Shown here: positions 43,291 to 52,315 of the stretch, one piece after another
Position numbering within the stretch: position 1 is the stretch's first letter
How the letters are laid out: every line of letters starts with the position of its first letter
Origin: RGIG8597 sp045133795
GTDB taxonomy: Bacteria; Spirochaetota; GWE2-31-10
DNA length: 64,000 nucleotides
Direction: 5' to 3'
Assembly: GCA_045133795.1 (NCBI GenBank)
Contig: JBGUUT010000126.1
Location: 1-64,000 of the forward strand
Position numbers and translations under genes: made by a program
The notes under the pieces: model-generated
Seen by the model: only the letters and a program-made list of their open reading frames with translations
What the model was told of the DNA's origin: nothing
Databases searched by the model: none

Positions 43291-45804
43291 ATGAATGGTG
43301 AAAAAGATAAGTTTGCACCAGAGAATAAGCCTAAGGATAGTCCTTTAGGGAAAATCATTGCGACATTGATTGTTGGCGGGATTACACTTTTTCTCTGTAT
43401 ATCTCTTTTCGGTAAGTTCGGAAAGCTATTAATTCCTACACTTGTTCTTGTAGCAGGTGGGTTCCTTCTTCTTACAGTTTGGCTGAAAAGTTTGTATATT
43501 TATAGATACTTATATTCAGCAATGATTATTATCAGTATATTTACGCTTTATCCAATATTTTATACAATATTTATTGCGTTTACTAATTACGGTACCGGTC
43601 ATTTATTAGTAAAAGAAAGTGCTAAGGAAGAATTGTTAAACAGTAAATGGCATGTATATGAAGATGAAGAACCTTTGTATGCCGAATTCTTTATATCTGA
43701 ACAATATGTAACAGATGTTAATGAAAAATGGAAAGCTGAGTATGACAAGTATCAAAAAGCACTTGAAAATGCAGGCAGTGAATCTAAAGAAGAAAAGATT
43801 GAAGATGATTGGAGTAGAAAAGAAATCGAAGTAGTTAACAGCTGTTTCGAAAGCTTGAAATTATCTGATGTTGTTGCATTCTTTTTTGAAACAGAAGAAA
43901 TTGAAGTTGGAGCAGATGCTCTTCCTTTGGAAGCTAGCGTAAGTTCTGATGCAAGCAATGATACGGTTGCATTTCCTAAAGTTTATCAAGCGAAGTATTT
44001 CAAAGAAGGACATGACGAGGGATTCCGTTTAGAACCTGTAGCTTTTGATAAGTTAAGTGAACTGACAAAAGGTATGTATTTGGTTAATGAACAAGTAAGA
44101 GTTAATCCTGAAGCAGATGATGATTATGATTATGATGATGAATCTTATGCAGTTGCATTAAATGATATCGCTGTATTAAAATTAGCATTAGAAAAACTTC
44201 CTTTTATGTTATACGATGAAACAAGTGATGTAGAAAAGAAATTCTTAAACAGTAGAACTAATGAGTTCATGAGAAAAGAAAAACTTTTCACAGAAAAAGA
44301 AGATGGTAATGTTTATCGATTAACAGAACTTGGAAACGGTAAATTTGGTTATGAAACTCGTGTTTGGGAAGAAAATAAAAACGGTGTTTTTGTTGTTACT
44401 GAAGACGGAAATAAACCAACTTTCTGGAAAGAATATGAATTACCGGCATTGGAATATGTTTATTCAATGTTCAAGTTGTCTAGCAATAAGGAAGTAGAAA
44501 AATTCTTAGAAAGTAATTTTTCTAAATTTGCTTTAGACCAAGATTATGTGCCTTCTTTTGAAAAAATCAAAGGGGTGAAAAAAACTGAAGTTTCTGAGGC
44601 TGATTTAGTTCCTGTTTTTGATGAAATTAAAGCGGTTAATAAAAAAATCAAAGAATTTAATCGTGAAATCCCATTGATGAAAAAGGCTTTTATTGAACAA
44701 AAAAGTCAGGAAATTGCCAGACTTAATAAAGAAGCCGAAGGTGAAATGGCTAAAAAAAGAGATGAAATTGCTTCTTTAAAAAATAAGATTAAAGATTTGA
44801 AAAAGCAATCTTTGAGTAAAGCAGATCATCCGTATTTAGTAGTTGAACAAATTACTGAAAATAATAAAAAGATTAAAATCTTAAGTAATGAAATTCGTCG
44901 TTTAAAAATAGACCACGAAGGTCGTTTAGTTCAGTTGAAATCAGTGGATTTCCCAAAATTAAAGAATGTAAAACTTAAATTTGAAGAAAATTCAAATATT
45001 GAGTCTGTTCTTGAACCGGGATATATGGTTACTGTTGCGTTGAAAAACTTTACTAAGATTTTTACGACAAGAAATATTACTTCTCCGTTCTTACGTGTAT
45101 TTATTTGGACAGTTTTGTGGTCATTGTTCTCTGTATTATCTTCATTTGCAGCCGGTTTGGCATTGGCATTGGTATTAAATGCCGGAGATTTGAAAGGACG
45201 ATATTTCTACAGAACATTGTTTATTTTACCGTATGCAATCCCTTCATTTATAACAATCTTAATGTGGGGAGGATTCTTAAATGAAGATTTTGGTATCATA
45301 AACCTTGCAACTGGCGTTACAATTCCATGGTTAAGTGACCCTAACGGAATTTTGCCTAAAGTAAGCTGTGTTGTTGTAAACTTATGGTTAAGTTTCCCTT
45401 ATCAGATGATTATAAGCTTGGGTGCATTACAGTCAATTGATGCTAGTATGTATGAAGCTGCAGATGTTGATGGTGCAACAAAAGCACAACAATTCTGGAA
45501 AATTACATTGCCGTTATTGTTAGTTACTTTAGGACCAATGTTGGTTGGATCATTTGCGTTTGCATTTAACAACTTTGGTGGTATCTTCCTTTTAACAGGT
45601 GGTGGTCCGGTTATGGATCCGGGTGTTCTTCCGGGACAAACAGATATTTTGATTTCTTATACATATAAACTGGCATTTGGTGCTAATGAAACAGATTATG
45701 GTTTAGCTTCTGCTATTGGTATTATCGTATTCTTCATCATTGGTACTATTACATTCTTACAGTTCAAGTATACAGGAGCTTTCAAGGAGGTAGACAATGC
45801 TTAA
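43291..45804 (+). CDS. malF: Maltose ABC transporter permease MalF with giant extracytoplasmic loop
   Basis: An 837-residue inner-membrane protein, against about 510 in E. coli. Three TM helices lie in the first ~102 residues. A ~490-residue extracytoplasmic segment follows, and then the TM core from about 600 (RVFIWTVLWSLFSVLSSFAAG). The EAA loop is EAADVDGATKAQQFWKITLP, where MalK would dock. In E. coli the equivalent P2 loop is about 180 residues and contacts MalE. Here it contains an acidic region (about 270-290) and a predicted coiled coil at about 450-553 (FIEQKSQEIARLNKEAEGEM). No malK lies nearby; a shared ATPase elsewhere is likely. Confidence 0.88.
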   Translation: MNGEKDKFAPENKPKDSPLGKIIATLIVGGITLFLCISLFGKFGKLLIPTLVLVAGGFLLLTVWLKSLYIYRYLYSAMIIISIFTLYPIFYTIFIAFTNYGTGHLLVKESAKEELLNSKWHVYEDEEPLYAEFFISEQYVTDVNEKWKAEYDKYQKALENAGSESKEEKIEDDWSRKEIEVVNSCFESLKLSDVVAFFFETEEIEVGADALPLEASVSSDASNDTVAFPKVYQAKYFKEGHDEGFRLEPVAFDKLSELTKGMYLVNEQVRVNPEADDDYDYDDESYAVALNDIAVLKLALEKLPFMLYDETSDVEKKFLNSRTNEFMRKEKLFTEKEDGNVYRLTELGNGKFGYETRVWEENKNGVFVVTEDGNKPTFWKEYELPALEYVYSMFKLSSNKEVEKFLESNFSKFALDQDYVPSFEKIKGVKKTEVSEADLVPVFDEIKAVNKKIKEFNREIPLMKKAFIEQKSQEIARLNKEAEGEMAKKRDEIASLKNKIKDLKKQSLSKADHPYLVVEQITENNKKIKILSNEIRRLKIDHEGRLVQLKSVDFPKLKNVKLKFEENSNIESVLEPGYMVTVALKNFTKIFTTRNITSPFLRVFIWTVLWSLFSVLSSFAAGLALALVLNAGDLKGRYFYRTLFILPYAIPSFITILMWGGFLNEDFGIINLATGVTIPWLSDPNGILPKVSCVVVNLWLSFPYQMIISLGALQSIDASMYEAADVDGATKAQQFWKITLPLLLVTLGPMLVGSFAFAFNNFGGIFLLTGGGPVMDPGVLPGQTDILISYTYKLAFGANETDYGLASAIGIIVFFIIGTITFLQFKYTGAFKEVDNA

Positions 45805-47071
45805 TAAAAAGAAAACTATTGGTTCTATAATAGGAGAAATTTGTCAGCATATAGTTCTAATCTTTATTGCTTTTGTTGTATTAGTTCCTATTATAGAAGT
45901 TGTATTTGCAGGTTTTCGTAAGAATCAGGCAATTTATGGACCTCATTTTGGGTTGATTCCTATTATTGATACAAATACTTGGATTGATACAAATGAGTCA
46001 GACAGACGTGCCAATATGGTAAAAAAGAACGTTTTGATTGCTCGTTTTACAAATGCAGTAGATGGAATGTCTGAATTAGAGATAATGGATAATGAAGTTG
46101 TCGGAAAATTAAAAGTTGCTTCGGCAAAGAAAACTGATAGTGTAGCAGCACAGGATGTTAAAAATACTTTTATCAAAATGGTAAAAGGTAATGGAAAAAG
46201 CACTTTAGTTGACCTTTTCAAAACTTCATTTGATAATTGGAAAGCTGATTCTGCAACGGATTCGAAAGCTGTAAAAACAGTCGAAGATATGTTCTTCTCT
46301 AGTAACGGTGCAATGAGATATGTTTATGATGTTCGATTTACATTCGATAACTATAAAATATTTTTTACCGGTATAGGTGTTCCTGATAATCCGAGAGCAA
46401 AATTCCCTATGTTGAAATGGTTTTTGAATTCAATAATTGTTTCATTGTCTGTTGCTATAGTACAGTTGGCAATTGTTGCGTTAGCTGGATATGCATTCAG
46501 CCGTTTTAACTTTGGTGGTAAAAAAATTGGATTGATGACAATCTTAACTATTCAGGTATTCCCTGGTACCATGGCTATGGTTGCATTGTATTTGTTGCTT
46601 ACATATTTAGGAAAGATTCATCCGATATTTGGTTTGAATAGTTTGGTCGGATTGATATTGATTTATCTAGGTGGTGGTATTCCGTTCAATATTTGGATGG
46701 TAAAAGGATACTTTGATTCAGTTCCTAAAGCACTTGAAGAATCTGCTATGATTGACGGTGCTACACCATGGCAGGCATTTACAACAATTATTTTGCCTTT
46801 AGTTCGTCCTATTTTGGCTGTAGTAACAATTCTTCAGTTTGTAGGTCAATATAACGAATACGTTTTGGCTTCTGTAATGTTGACTTCTCCTGAAAACTTT
46901 ACTTTAGCGGTAGGTTTACAATCATTTATTGCTGGTCAAGGTGCAATGAATACCAGATTCGGTATTTTTAGTGCGGCAGCGTTTATCGGTTCATTACCTA
47001 TTGTAGTATTGTGGTTGTCACTACAAAATCAGATTATTTCCGGTTTAACAGGTGGATCTGTAAAAGGTTAA
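45797..47071 (+). CDS. malG: Maltose ABC transporter permease MalG with enlarged first loop
   Basis: A 424-residue inner-membrane protein, against about 296 in E. coli. TM1 (about 14-36) is followed by a ~150-residue insertion (about 40-190) absent from typical MalG, rich in Lys, Asp, Ala and Ser. The core has five further TM helices, with EAA motif EESAMIDGATPWQAFTTIILP. It overlaps malF by eight bases with AAGGAGGTAGACA as ribosome site, so expression is coupled. With MalF it forms the translocation path for maltodextrins. Confidence 0.9.
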   Translation: MLNKKKTIGSIIGEICQHIVLIFIAFVVLVPIIEVVFAGFRKNQAIYGPHFGLIPIIDTNTWIDTNESDRRANMVKKNVLIARFTNAVDGMSELEIMDNEVVGKLKVASAKKTDSVAAQDVKNTFIKMVKGNGKSTLVDLFKTSFDNWKADSATDSKAVKTVEDMFFSSNGAMRYVYDVRFTFDNYKIFFTGIGVPDNPRAKFPMLKWFLNSIIVSLSVAIVQLAIVALAGYAFSRFNFGGKKIGLMTILTIQVFPGTMAMVALYLLLTYLGKIHPIFGLNSLVGLILIYLGGGIPFNIWMVKGYFDSVPKALEESAMIDGATPWQAFTTIILPLVRPILAVVTILQFVGQYNEYVLASVMLTSPENFTLAVGLQSFIAGQGAMNTRFGIFSAAAFIGSLPIVVLWLSLQNQIISGLTGGSVKG

Positions 47072-47103
47072 TTCACAGGTTGAATTTGGTGATTTAATTT
47101 ATG

Positions 47104-47146
47104 AAGTGTATTTCTTGGATGTTTTTTCAAGAAATACACTTTTTTT
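47104..47146 (+). terminator. Terminator of the mal operon
   Basis: A 14-bp stem AAGTGTATTTCTTG/CAAGAAATACACTT with a 10-nt loop, then a T-run. It begins 33 bp after the malG stop. Confidence 0.92.
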
Positions 47147-47169
47147 ATTTGTACAGGTGGGGAGAATAA

Positions 47170-47214
47170 AAAAATCTTCCTTATCCTTGAAATGGTTGGA
47201 TAAGGAAGATTTTT
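47170..47214 (-). terminator. Terminator of the flgF-like gene
   Basis: A 17-bp stem AAAAATCTTCCTTATCC/GGATAAGGAAGATTTTT with an 11-nt loop. It lies downstream of the minus-strand flagellar gene and may stop both strands. Confidence 0.9.
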
Positions 47215-47237
47215 ATTTTTTAAATTAAATTACGGAT

Positions 47238-48092
47238 TTAACCTCTTGCAATTCCGGCTTGGTTAATTGCTTTTCCCAATAGATTATCATGGCTTTGAAT
47301 TGCTTTTTGATTTGCTTCATATAGTCGCTGAACTTCAATCATTTGTACCATTTCGGAAACAACATTAACATTAGAACCTTCTCTGAATCCTTGCAAAACT
47401 TCAGGGCGATTGTTTCCTGTTGCAATTTGAGCTGAACCCGAAAATTCTGTTGAATAATATAGTGAGCTACCTTCTTTGCGAAGTTCTCTTTCCCTAGGGA
47501 ATCTTACGATTTTTAGAGTTCCTATTAATTCTCTTTCTTTCCATTCATTTTCATCTTTTTTTACCAAGCGATTAGGATCACTGTCGTATTCTTTATTAAC
47601 GTAGATATTTCCTTCTTTATCGATTGCGAAGTTATTTTCTTTGATTTGGATGTATCCGGTTTCAGAAAGAACTTTGTAACCTTCTTTTGTTACAAGATAA
47701 CCATCTTTATCAAGAGTAAAAGCTCCGTTACGAGTATATCGTTCGCCTCGTTCGGTTTCGATAGTCATAAAGCCTTTACCGTTGAGTGCAAAGTCAAAAT
47801 CGTTATTAGTTTCTTTTAAATTTCCCTGCTCCCAAACAGTGAAGTTTTCATTTAATTCTACTCCGGTTCCTAGTTTCCCTACGACAGGCATAGTATCGTA
47901 ACTTCCCAAAGGAAAAGACATTAAACCGTCATCGTTTCCACGTCGAATTTGTATATCAGGAAAAGCTTTCATAACAGCAACATCTTTTTTATATGCTGAC
48001 AAATCCACATTTGCCATGTTATTAGAAATTATATCCATTTTCCCTTGCATTACAGACATACCTGCAGCACTAGTATGAATCCCTCTTATCAT
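47238..48092 (-). CDS. flgF: Flagellar basal-body rod protein FlgF-like
   Basis: A 284-residue protein of the FlgF/FlgG/FlgE family. The N-terminus has HTSAAGMSVMQGKMDIISNNMANVDLSAYKK. The middle has the conserved GKGFMTIETERGERYTRNGAFTLD. The C-terminal helix is GSNVNVVSEMVQMIEVQRLYEANQKAIQSHD. It forms the proximal rod of the periplasmic flagellum; FlgF is preferred over FlgG on length and the diverged centre, not with certainty. The start at 48092 was chosen by GGGAGGAAAT upstream, trimming nine residues. The usual partner flgG is not immediately upstream: the adjacent gene is divergent. Confidence 0.8.
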   Translation of the reverse strand: MIRGIHTSAAGMSVMQGKMDIISNNMANVDLSAYKKDVAVMKAFPDIQIRRGNDDGLMSFPLGSYDTMPVVGKLGTGVELNENFTVWEQGNLKETNNDFDFALNGKGFMTIETERGERYTRNGAFTLDKDGYLVTKEGYKVLSETGYIQIKENNFAIDKEGNIYVNKEYDSDPNRLVKKDENEWKERELIGTLKIVRFPRERELRKEGSSLYYSTEFSGSAQIATGNNRPEVLQGFREGSNVNVVSEMVQMIEVQRLYEANQKAIQSHDNLLGKAINQAGIARG

Positions 48093-48269
48093 ATTTCCTC
48101 CCGTTAATTTAAAAGACAATCATAAAAACTATCGTATTTTTTTTAGAAACCTTAATGGATGAGGAATATATAAGATTTAAATTGTAGTAAAATTGTCTTA
48201 TTTATTCCATGAAGTAATTTTTTATGATAAAGTCGATTTTAATATTTATTATAGGTTAAGGATGAAAAT

Positions 48270-49850
48270 ATGACAGCAGTAACAGTTAGCGGAGAAAATT
48301 TAACAATCGAAGATGTGTGTGATGTTGCGTATAAAAATGAAAAAGTTCAACTTCCGGAAGATAAACAATTTTGGGAAACGATAGAAAAATCTCGAAAATT
48401 TTTAGAAGATTATATTGCAACTGGAGTTCCGACTTACGGTGTAACAACAGACTTTGGAGATTCTTGTCATAATCAAATTAGTGTGGATAAAGCTGGAGAA
48501 TTACAGCGTGTAATTTGTACTTACCACGGAATCGGTCTGGGACCAAAATTTGATCACGAAACTGCACGTGCTGTAGTTCTTTGCCGTTTAAACGGAAATG
48601 TAAAAGGTGGTCATTCGGCAATTAGACCGCAACTTGCGAAAATGATGCTTACTTTGCTGAATAAAGATATTATTCCTGTAATTCCGCAACTTGGTTCGGT
48701 AGGAGCTTCCGGAGATTTGACTCCGTTAAGTTATGTCGGAGCTGTAATTATGGGACAGCGTGAAGTTTATTATAAAGGAAAAATTGTTCCGACAATGGAA
48801 GCATTTAAGGCTGAAGGAATTGAACCGCTTCCGATAGAAGCAAAAGAAGGGCTTGCAATTATGAATGGAACATCTGTTATGACTGCAGTTGCTTCTTTAG
48901 CTTGGAAAAAAGCAGAACGCCTTGCAAAAATTTCAGACTTTTTAACAGCAGTTACATCAGAAATTACTCGCGGAAAAGATACGCCTTTTGTTGCTAAAGT
49001 CAGTGAAATTAAAAATCATAGCGGACAATGTGAAAGTGCAGCTTACGTTTATAATATTATTAAAGATTCAAAGCGAGTTTTTCGTTATGAAGACTTTTTG
49101 AATAATCAGATAGAAAAAATGGACGGAAAAGGTTTTGTCGCTCAGCAAAATAAAATTCAAGACAGATATTCTATTCGTTGTGCACCGCAGATTACAGGCG
49201 TTTATCGTGATACTTTGCAAATTGCACGCAATTGGATTACGGAAGAATTAAACTCTGCAAATGACAATCCTTTAGTTGATATTGAAGCCGGTCGTCTTTA
49301 TAACACAGGAAATTTCTATGGCGGTCATATTTGTGCTGCTTGTGATTATATGCGTACGGCATTGGCAAATATTTCAGATCTTTCAGATAAACAAGCCGAA
49401 GTTATTATTGATGGAAAATTCAATGGTTTAACTGAAAATTTGATTCCGTTTACACCGGAAGACCACCCTCGTGCAGGACTTCGTCTCGGATTTAAAGCTG
49501 CACAGATTACAATCAGTGCAATTCGTGGTGAAGTAATGAGTTATTGTTTTCCTGTAAGTTTAACAAGTCAGCCGACAGAAGCTTTAAATCAAGATAAAGT
49601 TTCTATGGGTACAATCAGTGCTCGTAAATGGGCCGAACAAATTGAGCTTGTATATTTGCAATTTGCGACACACCTTTTGGCAGCAATGCAAGCTGTTGAT
49701 TTGGCAGGAAAAGAAGATTTTGCACCGTTTACTAAAAAAGTTCACGATGAAGTTCGAAAAATCAGTGCCTTTGTTGAAGATGACAGAGAATTGGACAAGG
49801 AAGCTACGGAAGTTGCAGAATGGTTGAAAACTACTGATTTATTTGCTTGA
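48270..49850 (+). CDS. MIO-type aromatic amino acid ammonia-lyase (HutH family)
   Basis: A 526-residue cytoplasmic enzyme. Ala146-Ser147-Gly148 in GSVGASGDLTPL form the MIO cofactor. The tyrosine loop is VPTYGVTTDFGDS, and the C-terminal half has ENPL-like SANDNPLVD and SLTSQPTEALNQDKVSMG. The family deaminates histidine, phenylalanine or tyrosine without oxidation. Canonical HutH has TGFG where this has TTDFG, and no hutU, hutI or hutG gene is nearby. The substrate is therefore open, and an aminomutase is also possible. It is monocistronic and ends close to the rpmB promoter. Confidence 0.85.
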   Translation: MTAVTVSGENLTIEDVCDVAYKNEKVQLPEDKQFWETIEKSRKFLEDYIATGVPTYGVTTDFGDSCHNQISVDKAGELQRVICTYHGIGLGPKFDHETARAVVLCRLNGNVKGGHSAIRPQLAKMMLTLLNKDIIPVIPQLGSVGASGDLTPLSYVGAVIMGQREVYYKGKIVPTMEAFKAEGIEPLPIEAKEGLAIMNGTSVMTAVASLAWKKAERLAKISDFLTAVTSEITRGKDTPFVAKVSEIKNHSGQCESAAYVYNIIKDSKRVFRYEDFLNNQIEKMDGKGFVAQQNKIQDRYSIRCAPQITGVYRDTLQIARNWITEELNSANDNPLVDIEAGRLYNTGNFYGGHICAACDYMRTALANISDLSDKQAEVIIDGKFNGLTENLIPFTPEDHPRAGLRLGFKAAQITISAIRGEVMSYCFPVSLTSQPTEALNQDKVSMGTISARKWAEQIELVYLQFATHLLAAMQAVDLAGKEDFAPFTKKVHDEVRKISAFVEDDRELDKEATEVAEWLKTTDLFA

Positions 49851-49874
49851 TAATTACCCTATATATAAAACAAG

Positions 49875-49903
49875 TTGACAGAAAATAAAAAAAAGATTAT
49901 ATG
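49875..49903 (+). promoter_or_regulatory. Promoter of rpmB
   Basis: Perfect -35 TTGACA at 49875, 17-nt spacer, -10 TATATG at 49898. The leader is about 88 nt. Confidence 0.6.
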
Positions 49904-49997
49904 TTTCAGGCAACTTATCCAATGGAATAATGATAGGAAAAGAAGCGTAAATAATATGCCGGTTTATCGGTTTACATAAAGTGGAGGACAAGTAACA

Positions 49998-50225
49998 ATG
50001 GGAAGATGTTGTGAAGTATGTGGAAAAGGAACTAGTGTTGGATATAATGTACCAAGAAAAGGTTTGTGCAAAAAGAAAGGTGGTACAGGTTCTAAAATTG
50101 GTGTAAGAACAAAAAGAACATTTAAAGCAAATTTAGTTGATAAATCTCTTAATGTAGATGGTGAAATGAGAAAAGTAAAAATCTGCATGAGATGTTTGAG
50201 AACTTTGAACAAAGTAGAAAGATAA
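49998..50225 (+). CDS. rpmB: 50S ribosomal protein bL28, zinc-ribbon form
   Basis: A 75-residue protein. GRCCEVCGKGTSVGYNVPR and KICMRCLRTLNK show two Cys pairs, so this is the C-plus, zinc-binding form of L28. GVRTKRTFKANLVDKS is typical of the family. It sits in the large subunit and is needed for assembly. GGAGG lies about 10 nt before the ATG. It has its own promoter and terminator. Confidence 0.95.
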   Translation: MGRCCEVCGKGTSVGYNVPRKGLCKKKGGTGSKIGVRTKRTFKANLVDKSLNVDGEMRKVKICMRCLRTLNKVER

Positions 50226-50244
50226 TATCTTTTGTTTGTGAGAA

Positions 50245-50276
50245 AAGGCAGTCCTGTTTTGGACTGCTTTTTTTAT
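50245..50276 (+). terminator. Terminator of rpmB
   Basis: Stem GCAGTCC/GGACTGC with a 6-nt loop and a T-run, about 20 bp after the stop. Confidence 0.9.
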
Positions 50277-50366
50277 TTGTTGGGGCTAAAATGAATACTG
50301 GTTATTTTGATTGTTTGTTTAACTTGAAAAGATATTAAATTGCTTTGTGGGGGAAGAAAATAAAAA

Positions 50367-50399
50367 AGCTGCTCTAATCAATAGAACAGCTTTTTTATT
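50367..50399 (-). terminator. Terminator of the small basic-protein gene
   Basis: Stem AAGCTGCTCT/AGAACAGCTT with flanking A-runs and T-runs, 18 bp past the minus-strand stop at 50417. Confidence 0.8.
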
Positions 50400-50416
50400 T
50401 TTACTCACATAAAAAA

Positions 50417-50506
50417 TTATTTTTTCTTATGTCTATTCTTTCTTAATTTTTTCTTTCTTTTGTGTTTTGCAATCTTTGCTCTTTTTTTCTTTTTTACTGA
50501 TGGCAT
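50417..50506 (-). CDS. AURKAIP1/COX24-domain mini-protein (bS22/mS38-like)
   Basis: A 29-residue, extremely basic protein: MPSVKKKKRAKIAKHKRKKK followed by LRKNRHKKK. This is the small bacterial AURKAIP1/COX24-type protein, related to mitoribosomal mS38 and mycobacterial bS22, which binds 16S rRNA near the decoding centre. AAGGAATAGAT precedes the ATG, and a terminator follows the stop, so the frame is bounded by its own signals. It lies between rpmB and the miaA operon. The family call rests on the characteristic MPSVKKKKR...KHKRKK pattern. Confidence 0.85.
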   Translation of the reverse strand: MPSVKKKKRAKIAKHKRKKKLRKNRHKKK

Positions 50507-50605
50507 ATCTATTCCTTTTTCTAAGAATTTTGTTTCCAAATAATTTTGTACACTATATACTATTTTCAATAAGTTGCCAAACAATTTTTTGCTTTTAGAG
50601 TACTT

Positions 50606-51520
50606 TTAAGCTAAAAAGTTATTCACAAGTGATAGAATTTCATCTTCTTGATTTGGTGAAAACCAATAGACGTCATCCATTTTTCTAAACCATGTTAATT
50701 GTCGCTTGGCATAGTGTCGAGAGTTTTGTTTAATTTTTTCTACAGCTTCTTGAAAAGAACATTTTTTTTCAAAATAATCGAGAAACTCAACATAACCGAT
50801 ACCTTTCATTCCCCAGTCATTTCGTGTATATCCCATTTCTAAAAGCTTTCTAACTTCATTTTCAAGTCCGGCTTGAATCATAATATCAACGCGTTGATTA
50901 ATTTTTTCGTATAAATCTTCTCGTGAAATATTTAAGCCGATTTTCAAATAAGAAACATTGTTTAAATTATTACGTTCTTCCTTATAGAAATCAGAAAGTT
51001 TACGACCTGTTCCGAAAAATACTTCTAAGCCACGTAATATTCGTTGAGAATCGTTTTTACTTAATCTGGTAGATAGTTCATAATCTACAAGTTCAAGCAT
51101 ACGAAATATCCATTCTTTATCGCGTTTTAGCAATAATTCTCGTAAGCGATTTCGTAAAACTTCATCAATTTTAGGAATGTCGACAATTCCGTTTATTAAT
51201 GTTGAAAAATAAAATCCCGTTCCTCCGACAAGGAACGGAATTTTATTATGTTTTGCAATAGAAATAATTTTATCTTCACTGAAGCGTTTAAAATCTCCGG
51301 CAGTAAAAGGTTCATCTGGATTTACAACATCAATTAAATGATGAATAACTCCGTCTTGTTCTTGCGGAAGAATTTTTGCAGTCCCTATGTCCATGTGACG
51401 ATAAACTTGCATTGAATCTACAGAAATTATTTCCGCATTATTCTTTTTTGCAAGTTTTAATGATAAGGCTGTTTTCCCAACGCCGGTAGGTCCAAATAAA
51501 GCTACAGCTCGATAATTCAC
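50606..51520 (-). CDS. miaA: tRNA dimethylallyltransferase MiaA
   Basis: A 304-residue protein. The P-loop is LFGPTGVGKTALSLKLAKK, followed by IISVDSMQVYRHMDIGTAK and VGGTGFYFSTLING. The C-terminal GIGYVEFLDYFEKKCSF and RHYAKRQLTWFRK complete the family pattern. It transfers the dimethylallyl group to A37 of tRNAs reading UNN codons. It is last in the yicC-gmk-rpoZ-miaA operon and starts 2 bp after the rpoZ stop. Confidence 0.95.
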   Translation of the reverse strand: MNYRAVALFGPTGVGKTALSLKLAKKNNAEIISVDSMQVYRHMDIGTAKILPQEQDGVIHHLIDVVNPDEPFTAGDFKRFSEDKIISIAKHNKIPFLVGGTGFYFSTLINGIVDIPKIDEVLRNRLRELLLKRDKEWIFRMLELVDYELSTRLSKNDSQRILRGLEVFFGTGRKLSDFYKEERNNLNNVSYLKIGLNISREDLYEKINQRVDIMIQAGLENEVRKLLEMGYTRNDWGMKGIGYVEFLDYFEKKCSFQEAVEKIKQNSRHYAKRQLTWFRKMDDVYWFSPNQEDEILSLVNNFLA

Positions 51521-51522
51521 TA

Positions 51523-51720
51523 TTATTCTTCTTCTACTCTATATTTTACTTTTCCTAAAAGAACTTGGCGTAAAGCTGCCGGTACGATTTTACCTTTGTG
51601 TGTTTTCTTTACTTCTTCGTCTTTTGTTAAATTAATTTGTATTGCTCTTTTTATGGCAGCACAAGTTAATTCATATCTGTTTCCTTTGTAATCGATAAGT
51701 TCATCTACTGGTACAATCAT
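51523..51720 (-). CDS. rpoZ: RNA polymerase omega subunit
   Basis: A 65-residue protein. VPVDELIDYKGNRYELTCAAIKRAIQI is typical of short spirochaetal omega proteins, and the position between gmk and miaA fits the widely conserved gmk-rpoZ pairing. Omega assists folding of beta-prime. The start at 51720 follows AGGAGTTTAC; a longer frame running back into gmk adds a sequence of no protein character. Confidence rests partly on context. Confidence 0.8.
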   Translation of the reverse strand: MIVPVDELIDYKGNRYELTCAAIKRAIQINLTKDEEVKKTHKGKIVPAALRQVLLGKVKYRVEEE

Positions 51721-51748
51721 GTAAACTCCTTTATTATAATTTATCAAA

Positions 51749-52315
51749 TTATTCAAAAATGTACTTTTGTAATTCACGATATGCATCATCTAAATCTTTA
51801 TTTATGATTACATAATCGTATTTGTCTTTTTGTGCAATTTCTCCGATTGCATTTTTTAATCTTCGTTCAATTGCGTCTTGTGATTCAGTGCCTCTTTTTT
51901 CTAAGCGGCTTTTTAACACTTCAATATTTTCCGGTGCAATAAATAAAAATATTGCAGGGATTTTTGTATTTCTTACGCTGTCGGCACCTTGAACATCAAT
52001 ATCCAATATACAGTTTTTACCGGCTAAAAGAATCTCTTCGACTTCAGTTTTTCCGGTTCCGTAATAATTATCATGTACGCACGCCCATTCAAGAAAATCG
52101 TTACTTTCAATTTTTTTCTTAAAAGTTTCAGTGTCTGTAAAATAATAATCTTTCCCGTGAGTTTCACCGTTTCTAGGATTTCGAGATGTATACGAAACCG
52201 AAAAACTTACTTTATCTGGATATTCCTGAAACAGTCGGTGTAATAATGTACTTTTACCGACACCGGAAGGACCGGATATGACTACTAATTTACCTTTATT
52301 TTTCGTATTACTCAT
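51749..52315 (-). CDS. gmk: Guanylate kinase
   Basis: A 188-residue protein. The P-loop is VVISGPSGVGKSTLLHRL, followed by VSYTSRNPRNGETHGKDYYF for GMP binding and CILDIDVQGADSVR. It phosphorylates GMP to GDP. Its start codon immediately follows the yicC stop, without a gap, and rpoZ follows after 28 bp. Confidence 0.96.
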   Translation of the reverse strand: MSNTKNKGKLVVISGPSGVGKSTLLHRLFQEYPDKVSFSVSYTSRNPRNGETHGKDYYFTDTETFKKKIESNDFLEWACVHDNYYGTGKTEVEEILLAGKNCILDIDVQGADSVRNTKIPAIFLFIAPENIEVLKSRLEKRGTESQDAIERRLKNAIGEIAQKDKYDYVIINKDLDDAYRELQKYIFE

